DNA from: an uncultured Acidobacteriota bacterium
GTDB lineage: Bacteria > Acidobacteriota > Thermoanaerobaculia > Gp7-AA8
Length of the DNA: 47,628 nucleotides
Reading direction: 5' to 3'
Assembly (NCBI GenBank): GCA_946887105.1
Contig: CAMPKJ010000008.1
Span: 1 to 47,628 of the forward strand
The notes beneath the pieces are model-generated. The model did not search any database, had not been told where the DNA came from, and saw only the letters and a list, made by a program, of their open reading frames with translations. Shown in pieces: positions 34,603 through 41,977 of this stretch. Each line of letters begins with the position of its first letter. The stretch's first letter is position 1. The position numbers and the translations under genes were made by a program.

Positions 34603-34979
34603 TAACGCCCCAAGAACGTCTTCACCTGCGCCACCAGGCTCAACGGATTTCCCGTCTTCTTGATGTAGCCGACCGCGTGCGAGCGGCCGACCAGGCTTTG
34701 CAGCTCTTCTTCGCTCTTCGCCGAGTGCAGGACGATCGGCGTGGCGCGCAGGAAGTCGAAGAGCTTGGTGAAGTCGAGAACGTGCTCGCCGCTCAGCGTG
34801 GGCATCTCGATGTCCAGCAGGATCAGGTCGGGCTTCTCGCGCTGCACGAGCTTGGGCAAATTCAGCGACGAGCTGGAGGTGATCACTTCCATGCCGGCGG
34901 AGTTGAGCAGCCGGCGCACGGCGCCGAGGAGCTTCTCGTCATCGTCGATTACGAGAATCTTCGGCGGCACGTTGTTCAT
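34602..34979 (-). CDS. Single-domain response regulator (receiver only)
   Basis: A 125-residue CheY-like receiver with all key residues: acidic pocket D12/D13, phospho-acceptor D56 in LILLDIEMPTLSG, Ser86 in LHSAK and Lys107 in GYIKK. No output domain follows, so it probably acts by protein contact. It starts 1 nt from the parB stop on the same strand, so it is likely the third gene of the parA-parB unit. Its own stop lies inside a 26-bp inverted repeat. The kinase is not in the window. Coupling of a receiver to ParAB would be unusual and is inferred from spacing alone. Confidence 0.88.
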   Translation of the reverse strand: MNNVPPKILVIDDDEKLLGAVRRLLNSAGMEVITSSSSLNLPKLVQREKPDLILLDIEMPTLSGEHVLDFTKLFDFLRATPIVLHSAKSEEELQSLVGRSHAVGYIKKTGNPLSLVAQVKTFLGR

Positions 34980-34980
34980 C

Positions 34981-35817
34981 TCAGTTCTCCGACTCCAGGC
35001 GCTTGAGCAGCTCGCGGACCGCCTCGATCACTTCCGCTTTGTCGACGTTCGGCTTCTTGAACGCCAGGTTCAGCGTGAACGGCAGCGACTTGTCCTTCAA
35101 GGCATACGTGAAGTTTTTCGGGCGGCCGGCCTTCTTCGGCTCGGGCTTGGTTGCGGTTTGCTTGCGCAGATCCTCGCGCGACAGCTCGCCGGCGGCGAAC
35201 GCGCGTACGACCTGCTCCATCGCCTCTTCCGAATTCGCGCGCGCCACCTGCACGAGCACGCTCTTGTTCGAGATGCCCGCCTCGCGGCACATCAGACGGA
35301 TGCGATCCGGGATGTCGTTGATGAGCAGCGTCTCGGTGACGGTGGTGCGCGACTTGCCGATGACCTGCGAGATCTTCTCGTGCGTGTAGCCGAACTTCTG
35401 CTGCAGCACGTACAACCCTTCCGCTTCTTCGAAGGCGGTCAGGTCCTTGCGCTGGATGTTCTCGATGAGCGCGATCTCGAGCTGTTCCTTGTCGTCGACG
35501 TCGAGCTCGATGGCCGGGATCTCGTCGAGGCCGGCCATGGTGGCGGCGCGATAGCGGCGCTCGCCGGAGATGATCTGGTAGCGGTTCGGACCGATGACGC
35601 GCACCAGGATCGGCTCGAGCACGCCCTTTTCGCGGATGCTCGCGGCCAGTTCCTCGATGTTGCTGAGCTGCGTGCGCGGCTGTTCGGCGTTCGGCTCGAT
35701 GAGCTCGAGCGGCAGCATCGTCCCGATGTGGCGTCCGGAGCGCTTGGTCAGCTCCTCGACGTAGTGAGAGTCGTGGCGCATGACGGAGCGCTCCGGAAGT
35801 CCGCGTTTAGCACCCAT
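34981..35817 (-). CDS. parB: ParB/Spo0J-family chromosome-partition protein
   Basis: A 278-residue protein with the ParB N-terminal CTPase/DNA-sliding domain: MLPLELIEPNAEQPRTQLSNIEELAASIREKGVLEPILVRV, box GERRYRAATMAGLDEIPAI (GERRYRA present), ALIENIQRKDLTAFEEAEGLYVLQQKFG (ENIQRKDL), and the helix-turn-helix EKISQVIGKSRTTVTETLLINDIPD. ParB loads on parS sites and spreads, guided by ParA. GGGAGG 6 nt before the ATG supports the start. No canonical parS sequence was seen in the window. It lies 113 nt from parA, separated by a long inverted repeat. Confidence 0.92.
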   Translation of the reverse strand: MGAKRGLPERSVMRHDSHYVEELTKRSGRHIGTMLPLELIEPNAEQPRTQLSNIEELAASIREKGVLEPILVRVIGPNRYQIISGERRYRAATMAGLDEIPAIELDVDDKEQLEIALIENIQRKDLTAFEEAEGLYVLQQKFGYTHEKISQVIGKSRTTVTETLLINDIPDRIRLMCREAGISNKSVLVQVARANSEEAMEQVVRAFAAGELSREDLRKQTATKPEPKKAGRPKNFTYALKDKSLPFTLNLAFKKPNVDKAEVIEAVRELLKRLESEN

Positions 35818-35835
35818 GGACGCCTCCCGGCGTGG

Positions 35836-35911
35836 AACGATGGACGATGAACGATGAACGATGAAGGGGCCCGCGTGAACGTTCCTCGTTCATCGTTCCT
35901 CGTTCATCGTT
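35836..35911. repeat. Inverted tandem-unit repeat, AACGATG family, between parA and parB
   Basis: Arms 35836-35865 and 35882-35911 are 30 nt each and complementary at 27 positions, made of 7-nt AACGATG/AACGAGG units. It begins 19 nt upstream of the parB start (35817) and ends 19 nt before the parA stop (35931). It would form a stem in any parA-parB transcript. Confidence 0.92.
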
Positions 35912-35930
35912 GGTGCTACAGAGCACAGGC

Positions 35931-36686
35931 CTAAACACGAGCGAGTAACTCCTCAGAGAGACTGTAGTACTCCATCGCCCCGCTGGACCTCGGCGCAAAG
36001 GTGAAGATCGATTCCTTGTACGCCGGGCTCTCTTCGAGGCGGATGGATTTGGTGATGACGGTGTTGAACACGCGGTCGCCGAATACGTGGCCGATCTGTT
36101 CGTGGATGTCCTTCGACAGCGTGGTGCGGCGGTCATGCATGGTGATGACCACGCCGAGCAGCTGCAGGTTGGGATTCGGACGCGCCTTGATCTTCTCGAT
36201 GGTCTCCAGCAGATCGTCCGTGCCTTCGAGCGCGAAGTACGACGACTGGATCGGCACCAGTACGTGCGTCGATGCCACCAGGGCGTTCACGGTGATCATG
36301 CCGAGGGTCGGCGGCGTGTCGATGAAGATGTAGTCGTAGTCGTTCGCGGCGTCCTTCATCCGGTCCTTGAGACGGAACGGACCATCGAGATCGCCGATGA
36401 GCTTCGACTCGAGCTTCGCCAGCGCGATCTTGGACGGCGCGACGAAGAGATTCTCGACCGGGGTCGGCACGACCACGTCCGGAAGCTCGAGCTCCTCGCT
36501 CACGAGCACGTCGTACATCGACTTCGTGATCGACCGCGCGTCGACGTAACTCATGGTCGAGTTGGCCTGCGGATCGAGATCGATGAGGAGGGTTTTGTGG
36601 CCTTTGTTGGCGACGGCGGCGGCGAGATTGATCGTGGTGGTGGTCTTGCCCACACCACCTTTCTGGTTGGCGACTGTGATGATCAT
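35931..36686 (-). CDS. parA: ParA/Soj-family chromosome-partition ATPase
   Basis: A 251-residue ATPase with the deviant Walker A of ParA: NQKGGVGKTTT (7-17, Lys9 and Lys14), then a conserved Walker A' region KTLLIDLDPQANSTMSY and the Walker B DYIFIDTPPTLG, and a C-terminal segment RTTLSKDIHEQIGHVFGDRVFNTVITKSIRLEESPAYKESIFTF. ParA dimers bind DNA non-specifically and are moved by ParB. TAGAAT is 13 nt upstream of the ATG, giving a very short leader. In this window the pair is not linked to gidAB, rnpA or a replication origin. Confidence 0.93.
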   Translation of the reverse strand: MIITVANQKGGVGKTTTTINLAAAVANKGHKTLLIDLDPQANSTMSYVDARSITKSMYDVLVSEELELPDVVVPTPVENLFVAPSKIALAKLESKLIGDLDGPFRLKDRMKDAANDYDYIFIDTPPTLGMITVNALVASTHVLVPIQSSYFALEGTDDLLETIEKIKARPNPNLQLLGVVITMHDRRTTLSKDIHEQIGHVFGDRVFNTVITKSIRLEESPAYKESIFTFAPRSSGAMEYYSLSEELLARV

Positions 36687-36699
36687 CGAGGCTGGCTGG

Positions 36700-36705
36700 A
36701 TTCTA
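36700..36705 (-). promoter_or_regulatory. -10-like TAGAAT for parA
   Basis: CGTAGAATCCAGC on the minus strand ends 13 nt before the parA ATG at 36686; the leader would be about 6 nt. Confidence 0.4.
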
Positions 36706-36722
36706 CGCGAAGCGCCGCCGCG

Positions 36723-37229
36723 TCACATCTTCCACTTGCCCAGATCTTCCGGCGAGAGATTCTCGAACCACTCTTTGGTCTTCTCTTCCGAGCCCTCGCC
36801 TTCCGGCGTGATGGTCTGGGCCTGATCGAGCACCGACTGTGCGACGAAGATCGGCGCCTCGGTTCGAAGAGCGAGCGCGATGGCATCGCTGGGACGGGCG
36901 TCGATCTCCAGCGTCTGATCGCCGGAGGCGCGGCGGATGGCGATGCGGATCTGCGCGTAAAACGTGGCGTCTTTGAGGTCGTTGATGACGATGCGGGTCA
37001 CGCGGGCGTCGAGGCGCTGGATCATCTCGCGCAGCAGGTCGTGCGTCATCGGGCGCGGCGTGGTGATGTTCTCGAGCTGCAGCGCGATCGCGTTCGCCTC
37101 GAAGATGCCCACCCAGATCGGGAGGAAGAGCTTCTCGTCGTCGTCCTTGAGCACGACGATCGGCGAGTTGGACATCGGGTCGAGCATGAGGCCCTTGATC
37201 GACATCGGAATCAGTTGATTAGCGGTCAT
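36723..37229 (-). CDS. Bifunctional nuclease (BFN/DUF151 domain) family protein
   Basis: A 168-residue protein with the DUF151 core: LIPMSIKGLMLDPMSNSPIVVLKDDDEKLFLPIWVGIFEANAIALQLENI, TPRPMTHDLLREMIQRLDARVTRIVINDLKDATFYAQIRI, and RPSDAIALALRTEAPIFVAQSVLDQA. The L-P-I-W-V/I-G and H-D-L motifs are diagnostic. Plant BFN proteins have DNA/RNA nuclease activity; the bacterial role is unclear. The ATGA overlap with miaB shows translational coupling; miaB precedes it on this strand. The C-terminus is acidic (EGEGSEEKTKEWFENLSPEDLGKWKM). Confidence 0.9.
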   Translation of the reverse strand: MTANQLIPMSIKGLMLDPMSNSPIVVLKDDDEKLFLPIWVGIFEANAIALQLENITTPRPMTHDLLREMIQRLDARVTRIVINDLKDATFYAQIRIAIRRASGDQTLEIDARPSDAIALALRTEAPIFVAQSVLDQAQTITPEGEGSEEKTKEWFENLSPEDLGKWKM

Positions 37230-38521
37230 GCGACGGCCTCCCCGCGCAAGGTGTGGTGCTGAGCGGAATCGATGCGCACCGCAAGGATACTCCCCAGCGG
37301 CGTGGCCGGGTCGCCGTGAAAATTGACCACCCAGTAATCGTCCGTGCGACCCGACAGCATGGCCGCATCGTGACGGCTCGGTCCCTCGACGAGCACCGGC
37401 AGCACGCGCCCGCGATACGACTCCAGCCGCTCGCGCTTGTGCCGTTCGTGCAGATCGAACAGACGCTGCAGGCGTTCCGACGCCACCGCGTCATCGACAG
37501 GTTGGGCGATCTTCAGCGATGGGGTTCCCGGCCGCGGCGAATACTTGAACGCGAACAGCGAGCCGTACCGCACTTCCTCCATGAGGCTGAGCGTTTCCTG
37601 GAAGTCCGCTTCGGTCTCGCCCGGAAAGCCGACGATCAGGTCGGTCGAGAAATGCACGCCCGGAACCGCCTCGCGGATGCGCGCGATGACCTCCAGGTAT
37701 TTGTCGCGCGTGTACAGCCGCTTCATGCGCCGCAGGATGCGCGACGATCCCGACTGCACCGGCAGGTGCAGGAAGCGCGAGATATTCTCGTGATCGCGCA
37801 TCGCGGCGATCATCGAGCCGCTGACTTCCGCCGGATGCGAGGTCATGAAGCGCAGGCGCGCCACGCCCGGCGTCTCGGCCACCGCGGAAAGCAGCGCGCC
37901 GAAATCGCGGCCGGTCCGCGGGCAGCGATAGGCATTCACCGTCTGCCCGAGGAGCTCGATCTCCACGCGCCCGCTCGCCACCGCCGTCCGCACTTCGGCG
38001 AGCACATCGTCGAACGGCCGCGACACTTCGCGTCCGCGCGTGGTCGGCACGATGCAGAACGTGCAGTTCTTGTTGCAGCCTTCGATGATCGTCACCCAGG
38101 CCTTGGTGGCCGAGGTGCGATCGATGTTGATGTAGTCGTAATTGCGGTCCTCGTGGAACTCGACGGCCACGCGCTTGCCGTTCTCGAGCACGTCATCGAG
38201 ATGGCCGACGTTGCCTGGACCCATCACGAAGTCGACCCACGGCGCGCGCGCGAGGATCTGCTCCCCTTCCTGCTGCGCCACGCAACCACACACGCCGATC
38301 TTCAGCTCGCGCGACTGTTTCAACTCGCGCAGACGCCCGAGGTGCGAATAGACCTTCTGCTCCGACTTGTCGCGGATCGAGCACGTATTGAGCAGGATCA
38401 GATCCGCCTGCGCTTCGCTCTCGGCGCGCTTGTACCCGCGCAGCTTCAGATGTCCCGACAGCCGTTGCGTGTCGAGCTCGTTCATCTGGCAGCCCCAGGT
38501 TTCGATGAAGTAGGTTTTCAT
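37226..38521 (-). CDS. miaB: tRNA-2-methylthio-N6-dimethylallyladenosine synthase
   Basis: A 431-residue radical-SAM methylthiotransferase acting on A37 of tRNAs reading UNN codons. The N-terminal UPF0004 domain begins MKTYFIETWGCQMNELDTQRLSG; the radical-SAM cluster motif is CNKNCTFCIVPTTRG; a C-terminal TRAM domain ends the protein (YRGRVLPVLVEGPS...VVNFHGDPATPLGSILAVRI). The N-terminal cysteines for the second cluster are Cys10, Cys46 and Cys79 by position. The gene overlaps the one before and the one after by 4 nt, so it is part of a tight operon. Confidence 0.95.
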   Translation of the reverse strand: MKTYFIETWGCQMNELDTQRLSGHLKLRGYKRAESEAQADLILLNTCSIRDKSEQKVYSHLGRLRELKQSRELKIGVCGCVAQQEGEQILARAPWVDFVMGPGNVGHLDDVLENGKRVAVEFHEDRNYDYINIDRTSATKAWVTIIEGCNKNCTFCIVPTTRGREVSRPFDDVLAEVRTAVASGRVEIELLGQTVNAYRCPRTGRDFGALLSAVAETPGVARLRFMTSHPAEVSGSMIAAMRDHENISRFLHLPVQSGSSRILRRMKRLYTRDKYLEVIARIREAVPGVHFSTDLIVGFPGETEADFQETLSLMEEVRYGSLFAFKYSPRPGTPSLKIAQPVDDAVASERLQRLFDLHERHKRERLESYRGRVLPVLVEGPSRHDAAMLSGRTDDYWVVNFHGDPATPLGSILAVRIDSAQHHTLRGEAVA

Positions 38522-39012
38522 GGGGATGGGTTTTGGGCCGTAGGGGGCTCTGCCTCCGGTTTCGGCTCCAGCACTTCCACCGCTTCCCTCGCCGCCTCCA
38601 GCTTCGCCTTCGTTTCATTGAAGCGCCGTACCAGCTCTGTGTCGCGGCGATCGAGGTCGTTCTCCTCGTAATACTTGTGCTCGATGGCCGCCAGTTCCTT
38701 TTCGAACTGGACCACCGTCGCCTTCGCGGCGGCGAGTTTCACGTCCGCGGCGGCGCGCTCTTTTTTCTCCCGTTCGTGCTTCTGCTCCGTGCTCTCATCG
38801 GGCAGCGGCTCGAGCGGTGGGAGCTCGCCGGTCTTGTTCTCGATGAGCTTGGCCTTGGCCTTCTTCACGTCCGCGTTGGTGATGACTTTGGTCGTGCTCT
38901 TCTTTCTCTTCGCCTTCGCCGCTTTTGCGGCTTCGACGAGATCGTCCGCCCACATAGCTCCTGCAAAAGCTACGGCGGCGATCATGAGGACAGCGAGCAG
39001 GATCCGTTTCAT
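38518..39012 (-). CDS. Hypothetical secreted protein with coiled coil
   Basis: A 164-residue protein. A signal peptide (MKRILLAVLMIAAVAFAGAMWA) is followed by highly charged sequence with long heptad stretches: KAAKAKRKKSTTKVITNADVKKAKAKLIENK, then EQKHEREKKERAAADVKLAAAKATVVQFEKELAAIEHKYYEENDLDRRDTELVRRFNETKAKLEAAREAVEVLEP. This fits a periplasmic coiled coil, perhaps envelope-associated. The tail is proline-rich. No family is recognised. Both ends overlap neighbours by 4 nt (miaB downstream, cupin upstream). Confidence 0.6.
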   Translation of the reverse strand: MKRILLAVLMIAAVAFAGAMWADDLVEAAKAAKAKRKKSTTKVITNADVKKAKAKLIENKTGELPPLEPLPDESTEQKHEREKKERAAADVKLAAAKATVVQFEKELAAIEHKYYEENDLDRRDTELVRRFNETKAKLEAAREAVEVLEPKPEAEPPTAQNPSP

Positions 39013-39383
39013 ACGCGGCCGTACCGGTCTTCCAGGCGAACGACGTCCTGCAGCTCGGGCGTCGAGACTTCCGCGACGTCGGTGTCGACGACGGCGAACA
39101 TCCGGTGGATCAGCCGCGGCGGGATATGGAACGCCTCACCCTTGCGGAGCGGGAGCTCGCGGCGGTCGCCGTCGCACTCGATCGTCAGCGTCAGTTCGCC
39201 GTCGACAACGTACAGCGTCTCCTCTTTCATTTCGTGGTACTGGAGGCTCAGCGACTCGCCCTGGTTGATGTGCAGGATCTTACCGACGTAACGATCCGTC
39301 TGCGCGAAGATCAGCTCGTAGCCCCACGGCTTCGGGACGTGTGTGATGGGGCGGTGCTTGAAGATGCGTTCCTGTTCTGTCAT
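39009..39383 (-). CDS. Cupin-domain protein, mannose-6-phosphate isomerase-like
   Basis: A 124-residue single cupin. Sequence: PKPWGYELIFAQTDRYVGKILHINQGESLSLQYHEMKEETLYVVDGELTLTIECDGDRRELPLRKGEAFHIPPRLIHRMFAVVDTDVAEVSTPELQDVVRLEDRYGR. The motif QYHEMKEETLYVVDGE is the first cupin motif with metal ligands H and E; PPRLIHRMFA is the second, with the ligand His. The wording resembles the C-terminal domain of bifunctional mannose-1-phosphate guanylyltransferase/isomerases, so an isomerase activity is possible. It overlaps the EI stop by ATGA and is the last gene tied to the PTS block. Confidence 0.75.
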   Translation of the reverse strand: MTEQERIFKHRPITHVPKPWGYELIFAQTDRYVGKILHINQGESLSLQYHEMKEETLYVVDGELTLTIECDGDRRELPLRKGEAFHIPPRLIHRMFAVVDTDVAEVSTPELQDVVRLEDRYGRV

Positions 39384-41164
39384 ACGTTCTGGCTGACGAG
39401 TCCCTCGGGGAAGCGCATGGCCACGCTCTCGATGACGAACTCCTCGATTTCCTGCGCGGTTTTCTTGTTGAGCGCGATCTCCGCGATGCGCCGGCAATCT
39501 TTATAGCGCACGGAGCGGATGACGTTCTTGATCACCGGGATCGACGACGGATTCATGGAGAAGATCTCCAACCCCAGCCCGAGGAGCACGATCGCGTAGA
39601 TCGGATCGGCGGCCATCTCGCCGCACATCTCCACCGGGATCCCGGCGCGTTTGCCGGCGTCGATCACGCCTTTCACGAGCCGCAGGATGGCCGGGTGCAG
39701 CGGCTCGTACAGATAGCTGACCTTCTCGTTGCCACGGTCGATGGCGATGGCGTACTGAATGAGATCGTTCGTGCCGATGGCGAAGAAATCCGCCTCCGTG
39801 GCGAGCAGGTCCGCGATCACGGCAGCGGACGGCACTTCGATCATGATCCCGATCTGCAGCTCGCGGTTGTACGGGATGCCCTCGGCATCGAGCTGCATGC
39901 TCAGCTCGCGCACGAGCGTCTTCACCTGACGCAGCTCCTGCACGCCGGAGACGAGCGGGAACATGATCTTGATCTTGCCGAACGCGGACGCGCGGAGCAG
40001 CGCGCGCAGCTGGGTCTTGAACATGTCGCGGTGCTGCATGCAGAGACGCAGCGCGCGCAGGCCGAGGACCGGGTTGTCTTCCTTCGAGCCCATGATCTGG
40101 CGGGCCAGTTTTTTGCCGCCGAGATCGAACGTGCGGATGATGCACCAGTTCGGCGCCGTGGCCTCGGCCAGCTTGCGGTAGATGTTGAAGTGCTCTTCCT
40201 CGGTGGGCAGATCGGGGCTGGTGGCGATGTAGAGAAACTCGCTGCGATAGAGGCCGATCCCTTCCGCGCCGAACTTCACCGCGTCATCGCACTCTTCGAG
40301 CAGCTCGATGTTGGCCTGCAGCGAGATCTTGTGATGATCCTTCGTGACCGCGGGCATCTCGCGGTTCGCGAGCAGCTTCAGCTCCGCTTCCTCGTGACGC
40401 GAGACGCGGCTGAGATACTCCTGGATCATCGCCGGCGTCGGATTGACGACCACCGTTCCCTCGTAGCCGTCGACGATGACCAGCTCGTCGCTGTCGACGA
40501 TCTTGGTCAGGCGCGGCACGCCGATGACCGCGGGCATGAACAGCGACTTGGCGATGATCGACGTGTGCGAGGTACGGCCGCCCACTTCGGTGACGAAGCC
40601 GACGATCGGCTTGCGGTTGAAGTGGATGGTGTCGGACGGCGTGAGGTCGTCCGCGATGATGATCACGTCGTGGTTGATCTCGGAGAGATCGTGATGGGCG
40701 ATGCCCTGCAGGTTGACCAGCACGCGCTCGGCGACGTCTTTCACGTCCGCGACGCGCTCGCGCAGGTAGTCGTCGTCGAAGCTGGCGAAGCGCGCCTGCA
40801 GTTCTTCCTGCACCTCGGCCAGCGCCCATTCGGCGTTGACCTGTTCCTCTTCGATCTTCTGCGTGACCTTGTCCGCGAACGACGCATCGCCGACGATCAT
40901 CGCGTGCGCCTCGAAGATCTGCGCGTACTCCTCCCCCATCGAGCGGCTGACTTTCTGCTTGAGGTCGAGCAGCTCGTCGCGCGTTTTCTCGAGCGACTCG
41001 TTGAAGCGGCGCACTTCTGAGCCGACTTCCTCTTCGCGAATGGGGATGCGGTACACCTGCGCCACCCGCTTCTCGACGATCACGGCGCGGCCGATGGCGA
41101 TGCCCGGCGAAACGCCGACGCCTTTGTAGGTACGGATGTCGCTGCGCGTCTGAGCTGCGGGCAT
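39380..41164 (-). CDS. ptsI: PTS enzyme I (phosphoenolpyruvate-protein phosphotransferase)
   Basis: A 594-residue EI that takes phosphate from PEP and passes it to HPr. N-terminus: KGVGVSPGIAIGRAVIV. The active-site histidine is His200 in GGRTSHTSIIAKSLFMPAVIG. The PEP-binding C-terminal barrel contains LYRSEFLYIATSPDLPTEEEHFNIYRKL, RTFDLGGKKLARQ, GLRALRLC, and MIEVPSAAVIADLLA, with the conserved cysteine in VEMCGEMAADP. It is intact and of normal length. It lies 4 nt downstream of the HPr gene in a regulatory-type PTS operon that lacks EIIB/EIIC genes. Confidence 0.96.
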   Translation of the reverse strand: MPAAQTRSDIRTYKGVGVSPGIAIGRAVIVEKRVAQVYRIPIREEEVGSEVRRFNESLEKTRDELLDLKQKVSRSMGEEYAQIFEAHAMIVGDASFADKVTQKIEEEQVNAEWALAEVQEELQARFASFDDDYLRERVADVKDVAERVLVNLQGIAHHDLSEINHDVIIIADDLTPSDTIHFNRKPIVGFVTEVGGRTSHTSIIAKSLFMPAVIGVPRLTKIVDSDELVIVDGYEGTVVVNPTPAMIQEYLSRVSRHEEAELKLLANREMPAVTKDHHKISLQANIELLEECDDAVKFGAEGIGLYRSEFLYIATSPDLPTEEEHFNIYRKLAEATAPNWCIIRTFDLGGKKLARQIMGSKEDNPVLGLRALRLCMQHRDMFKTQLRALLRASAFGKIKIMFPLVSGVQELRQVKTLVRELSMQLDAEGIPYNRELQIGIMIEVPSAAVIADLLATEADFFAIGTNDLIQYAIAIDRGNEKVSYLYEPLHPAILRLVKGVIDAGKRAGIPVEMCGEMAADPIYAIVLLGLGLEIFSMNPSSIPVIKNVIRSVRYKDCRRIAEIALNKKTAQEIEEFVIESVAMRFPEGLVSQNV

Positions 41165-41168
41165 CAGC

Positions 41169-41438
41169 TCATTCTACTTCGTCGAATTTCGCGTCGATGA
41201 GCTTCTCGACCGCGTCGAGTGCGTCGCGCTCATCCGCTCCGTCCGCTTTCACGACCACGGTCGAACCGCGGCCGGCGGCCAGCAGCAGGATGCCCAGGAT
41301 CGATTTGCCGTCCACTTCCTCCTCGCCCTTGCGGACTTTGATGTCCGACTTGAAACGGGCGGCGGTGTGGACGAACTTCGCGGCGGCGCGCGCGTGAAGA
41401 CCCAGCTTGTTCTTGATCTCGATGGTTCGTTCGATCAC
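41169..41438 (-). CDS. HPr phosphocarrier protein
   Basis: An 89-residue HPr. The active-site histidine His15 lies in NKLGLHARAAAKFV, and Ser46 in VDGKSILGILLLAAGRGS is the site used by HPr kinase/phosphorylase; both are at the classical positions. The GTG at 41438 overlaps the EIIA stop (GTGA). No ATG start exists in frame at this point; a longer frame through the upstream gene is not real. HPr receives phosphate from EI and passes it to EIIA; Ser46 phosphorylation by the nearby HprK provides a second control. Confidence 0.92.
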   Translation of the reverse strand: MIERTIEIKNKLGLHARAAAKFVHTAARFKSDIKVRKGEEEVDGKSILGILLLAAGRGSTVVVKADGADERDALDAVEKLIDAKFDEVE

Positions 41439-41860
41439 GCGGTCGCTCCGGCGCGTTTTTCGGGCGCGAGCAGATCGGAGCAGACCCGGATGGCCTTCGA
41501 TCCCTTCTCGCTGATCACGTGCGCGAGCGTGGCCACATCCTTCGCTTCCTGCTTCACCATGGCGAACTTCACGATCATCGGCAGGTTCACGCCGGTGACG
41601 ATCTCGACATGACCCTGTTCGAGAAAGGACAGGCTGATGTTGCTCGGCGTGCCGCCGAACATGTCGGTGAAGATGATCACGTCGCGCTTCGGCCCGATCT
41701 CCGCGAGGCCGCCGGCGATCTTCTCGCGTGCCTCGTCGACGGTGTCGTTCCAGTCCAGCGGGACGGCCACCATTCCGCTCACGTCTGCCTCGATCTGGCG
41801 CGCCGCGTTCAGCAGCTCGTGCGCCAGATTTCCATGTGTCACGATCAATGCCCCAATCAC
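41435..41860 (-). CDS. PTS EIIA component, mannose (EIIA-Man) family
   Basis: A 141-residue EIIA of the mannose family. The phospho-accepting histidine is His9 in IGALIVTHGNLAHELL; the conserved TDMFGGTPSNISLSFL and TGVNLPMIVKFAM segments follow. The GTG at 41860 is chosen over the upstream ATG 41881: AGGGAGG sits exactly 5 nt before the GTG, and a -10-like element would put transcription start near it, after the ATG. The domain also starts directly at the GTG. With no EIIB, EIIC or EIID nearby it probably serves regulation, in place of the EIIA-Ntr seen beside rpoN in Proteobacteria. Confidence 0.9.
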   Translation of the reverse strand: MIGALIVTHGNLAHELLNAARQIEADVSGMVAVPLDWNDTVDEAREKIAGGLAEIGPKRDVIIFTDMFGGTPSNISLSFLEQGHVEIVTGVNLPMIVKFAMVKQEAKDVATLAHVISEKGSKAIRVCSDLLAPEKRAGATA

Positions 41861-41865
41861 CGGGA

Positions 41866-41872
41866 CCTCCCT
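41866..41872 (-). promoter_or_regulatory. Shine-Dalgarno AGGGAGG that sets the EIIA GTG start
   Basis: On the minus strand AGGGAGG lies 5 nt before the GTG at 41860. It is inside the coding part of the alternative ATG frame, which argues against the ATG at 41881. Confidence 0.7.
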
Positions 41873-41879
41873 CGGCGGC

Positions 41880-41885
41880 ATGATA
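41880..41885 (-). promoter_or_regulatory. -10-like TATCAT for the EIIA-HPr-EI unit
   Basis: GCTATCAT on the minus strand, 19 nt before the GTG. A start site about 7 nt downstream would leave a short leader opening with the Shine-Dalgarno. It sits just before the repeat that follows rapZ, so the PTS unit may have its own promoter there. Confidence 0.4.
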
Positions 41886-41888
41886 GCG

Positions 41889-41977
41889 GTTCCTCGGGTT
41901 CCTCGGAGTTCCTCGGGTTCCTCGGTGGGATCTTCTTACCCGAGGAACTCCGAGGAACCGAGGCACTCCGAGGAACT
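41889..41977. repeat. Inverted tandem-unit repeat, CCTCGG/CCGAGG family, copy 3
   Basis: Left arm 41889-41925, right arm 41939-41977; 41898-41917 and 41939-41958 pair perfectly over 20 bp, with one shifted unit beyond. The right arm reaches the rapZ stop codon (41976-41978). It separates rapZ from the EIIA gene on the same strand. Confidence 0.9.

Noticed and set aside
34981..36686. A parS site close to parAB
   Set aside because: No palindrome resembling TGTTTCACGTGAAACA was seen by eye near the genes; the AACGATG repeat does not match it.
41169..41966. Single long frame joining HPr to upstream sequence
   Set aside because: The upstream part is out of frame with the EIIA gene and has no domain; HPr begins at the GTG that overlaps the EIIA stop.
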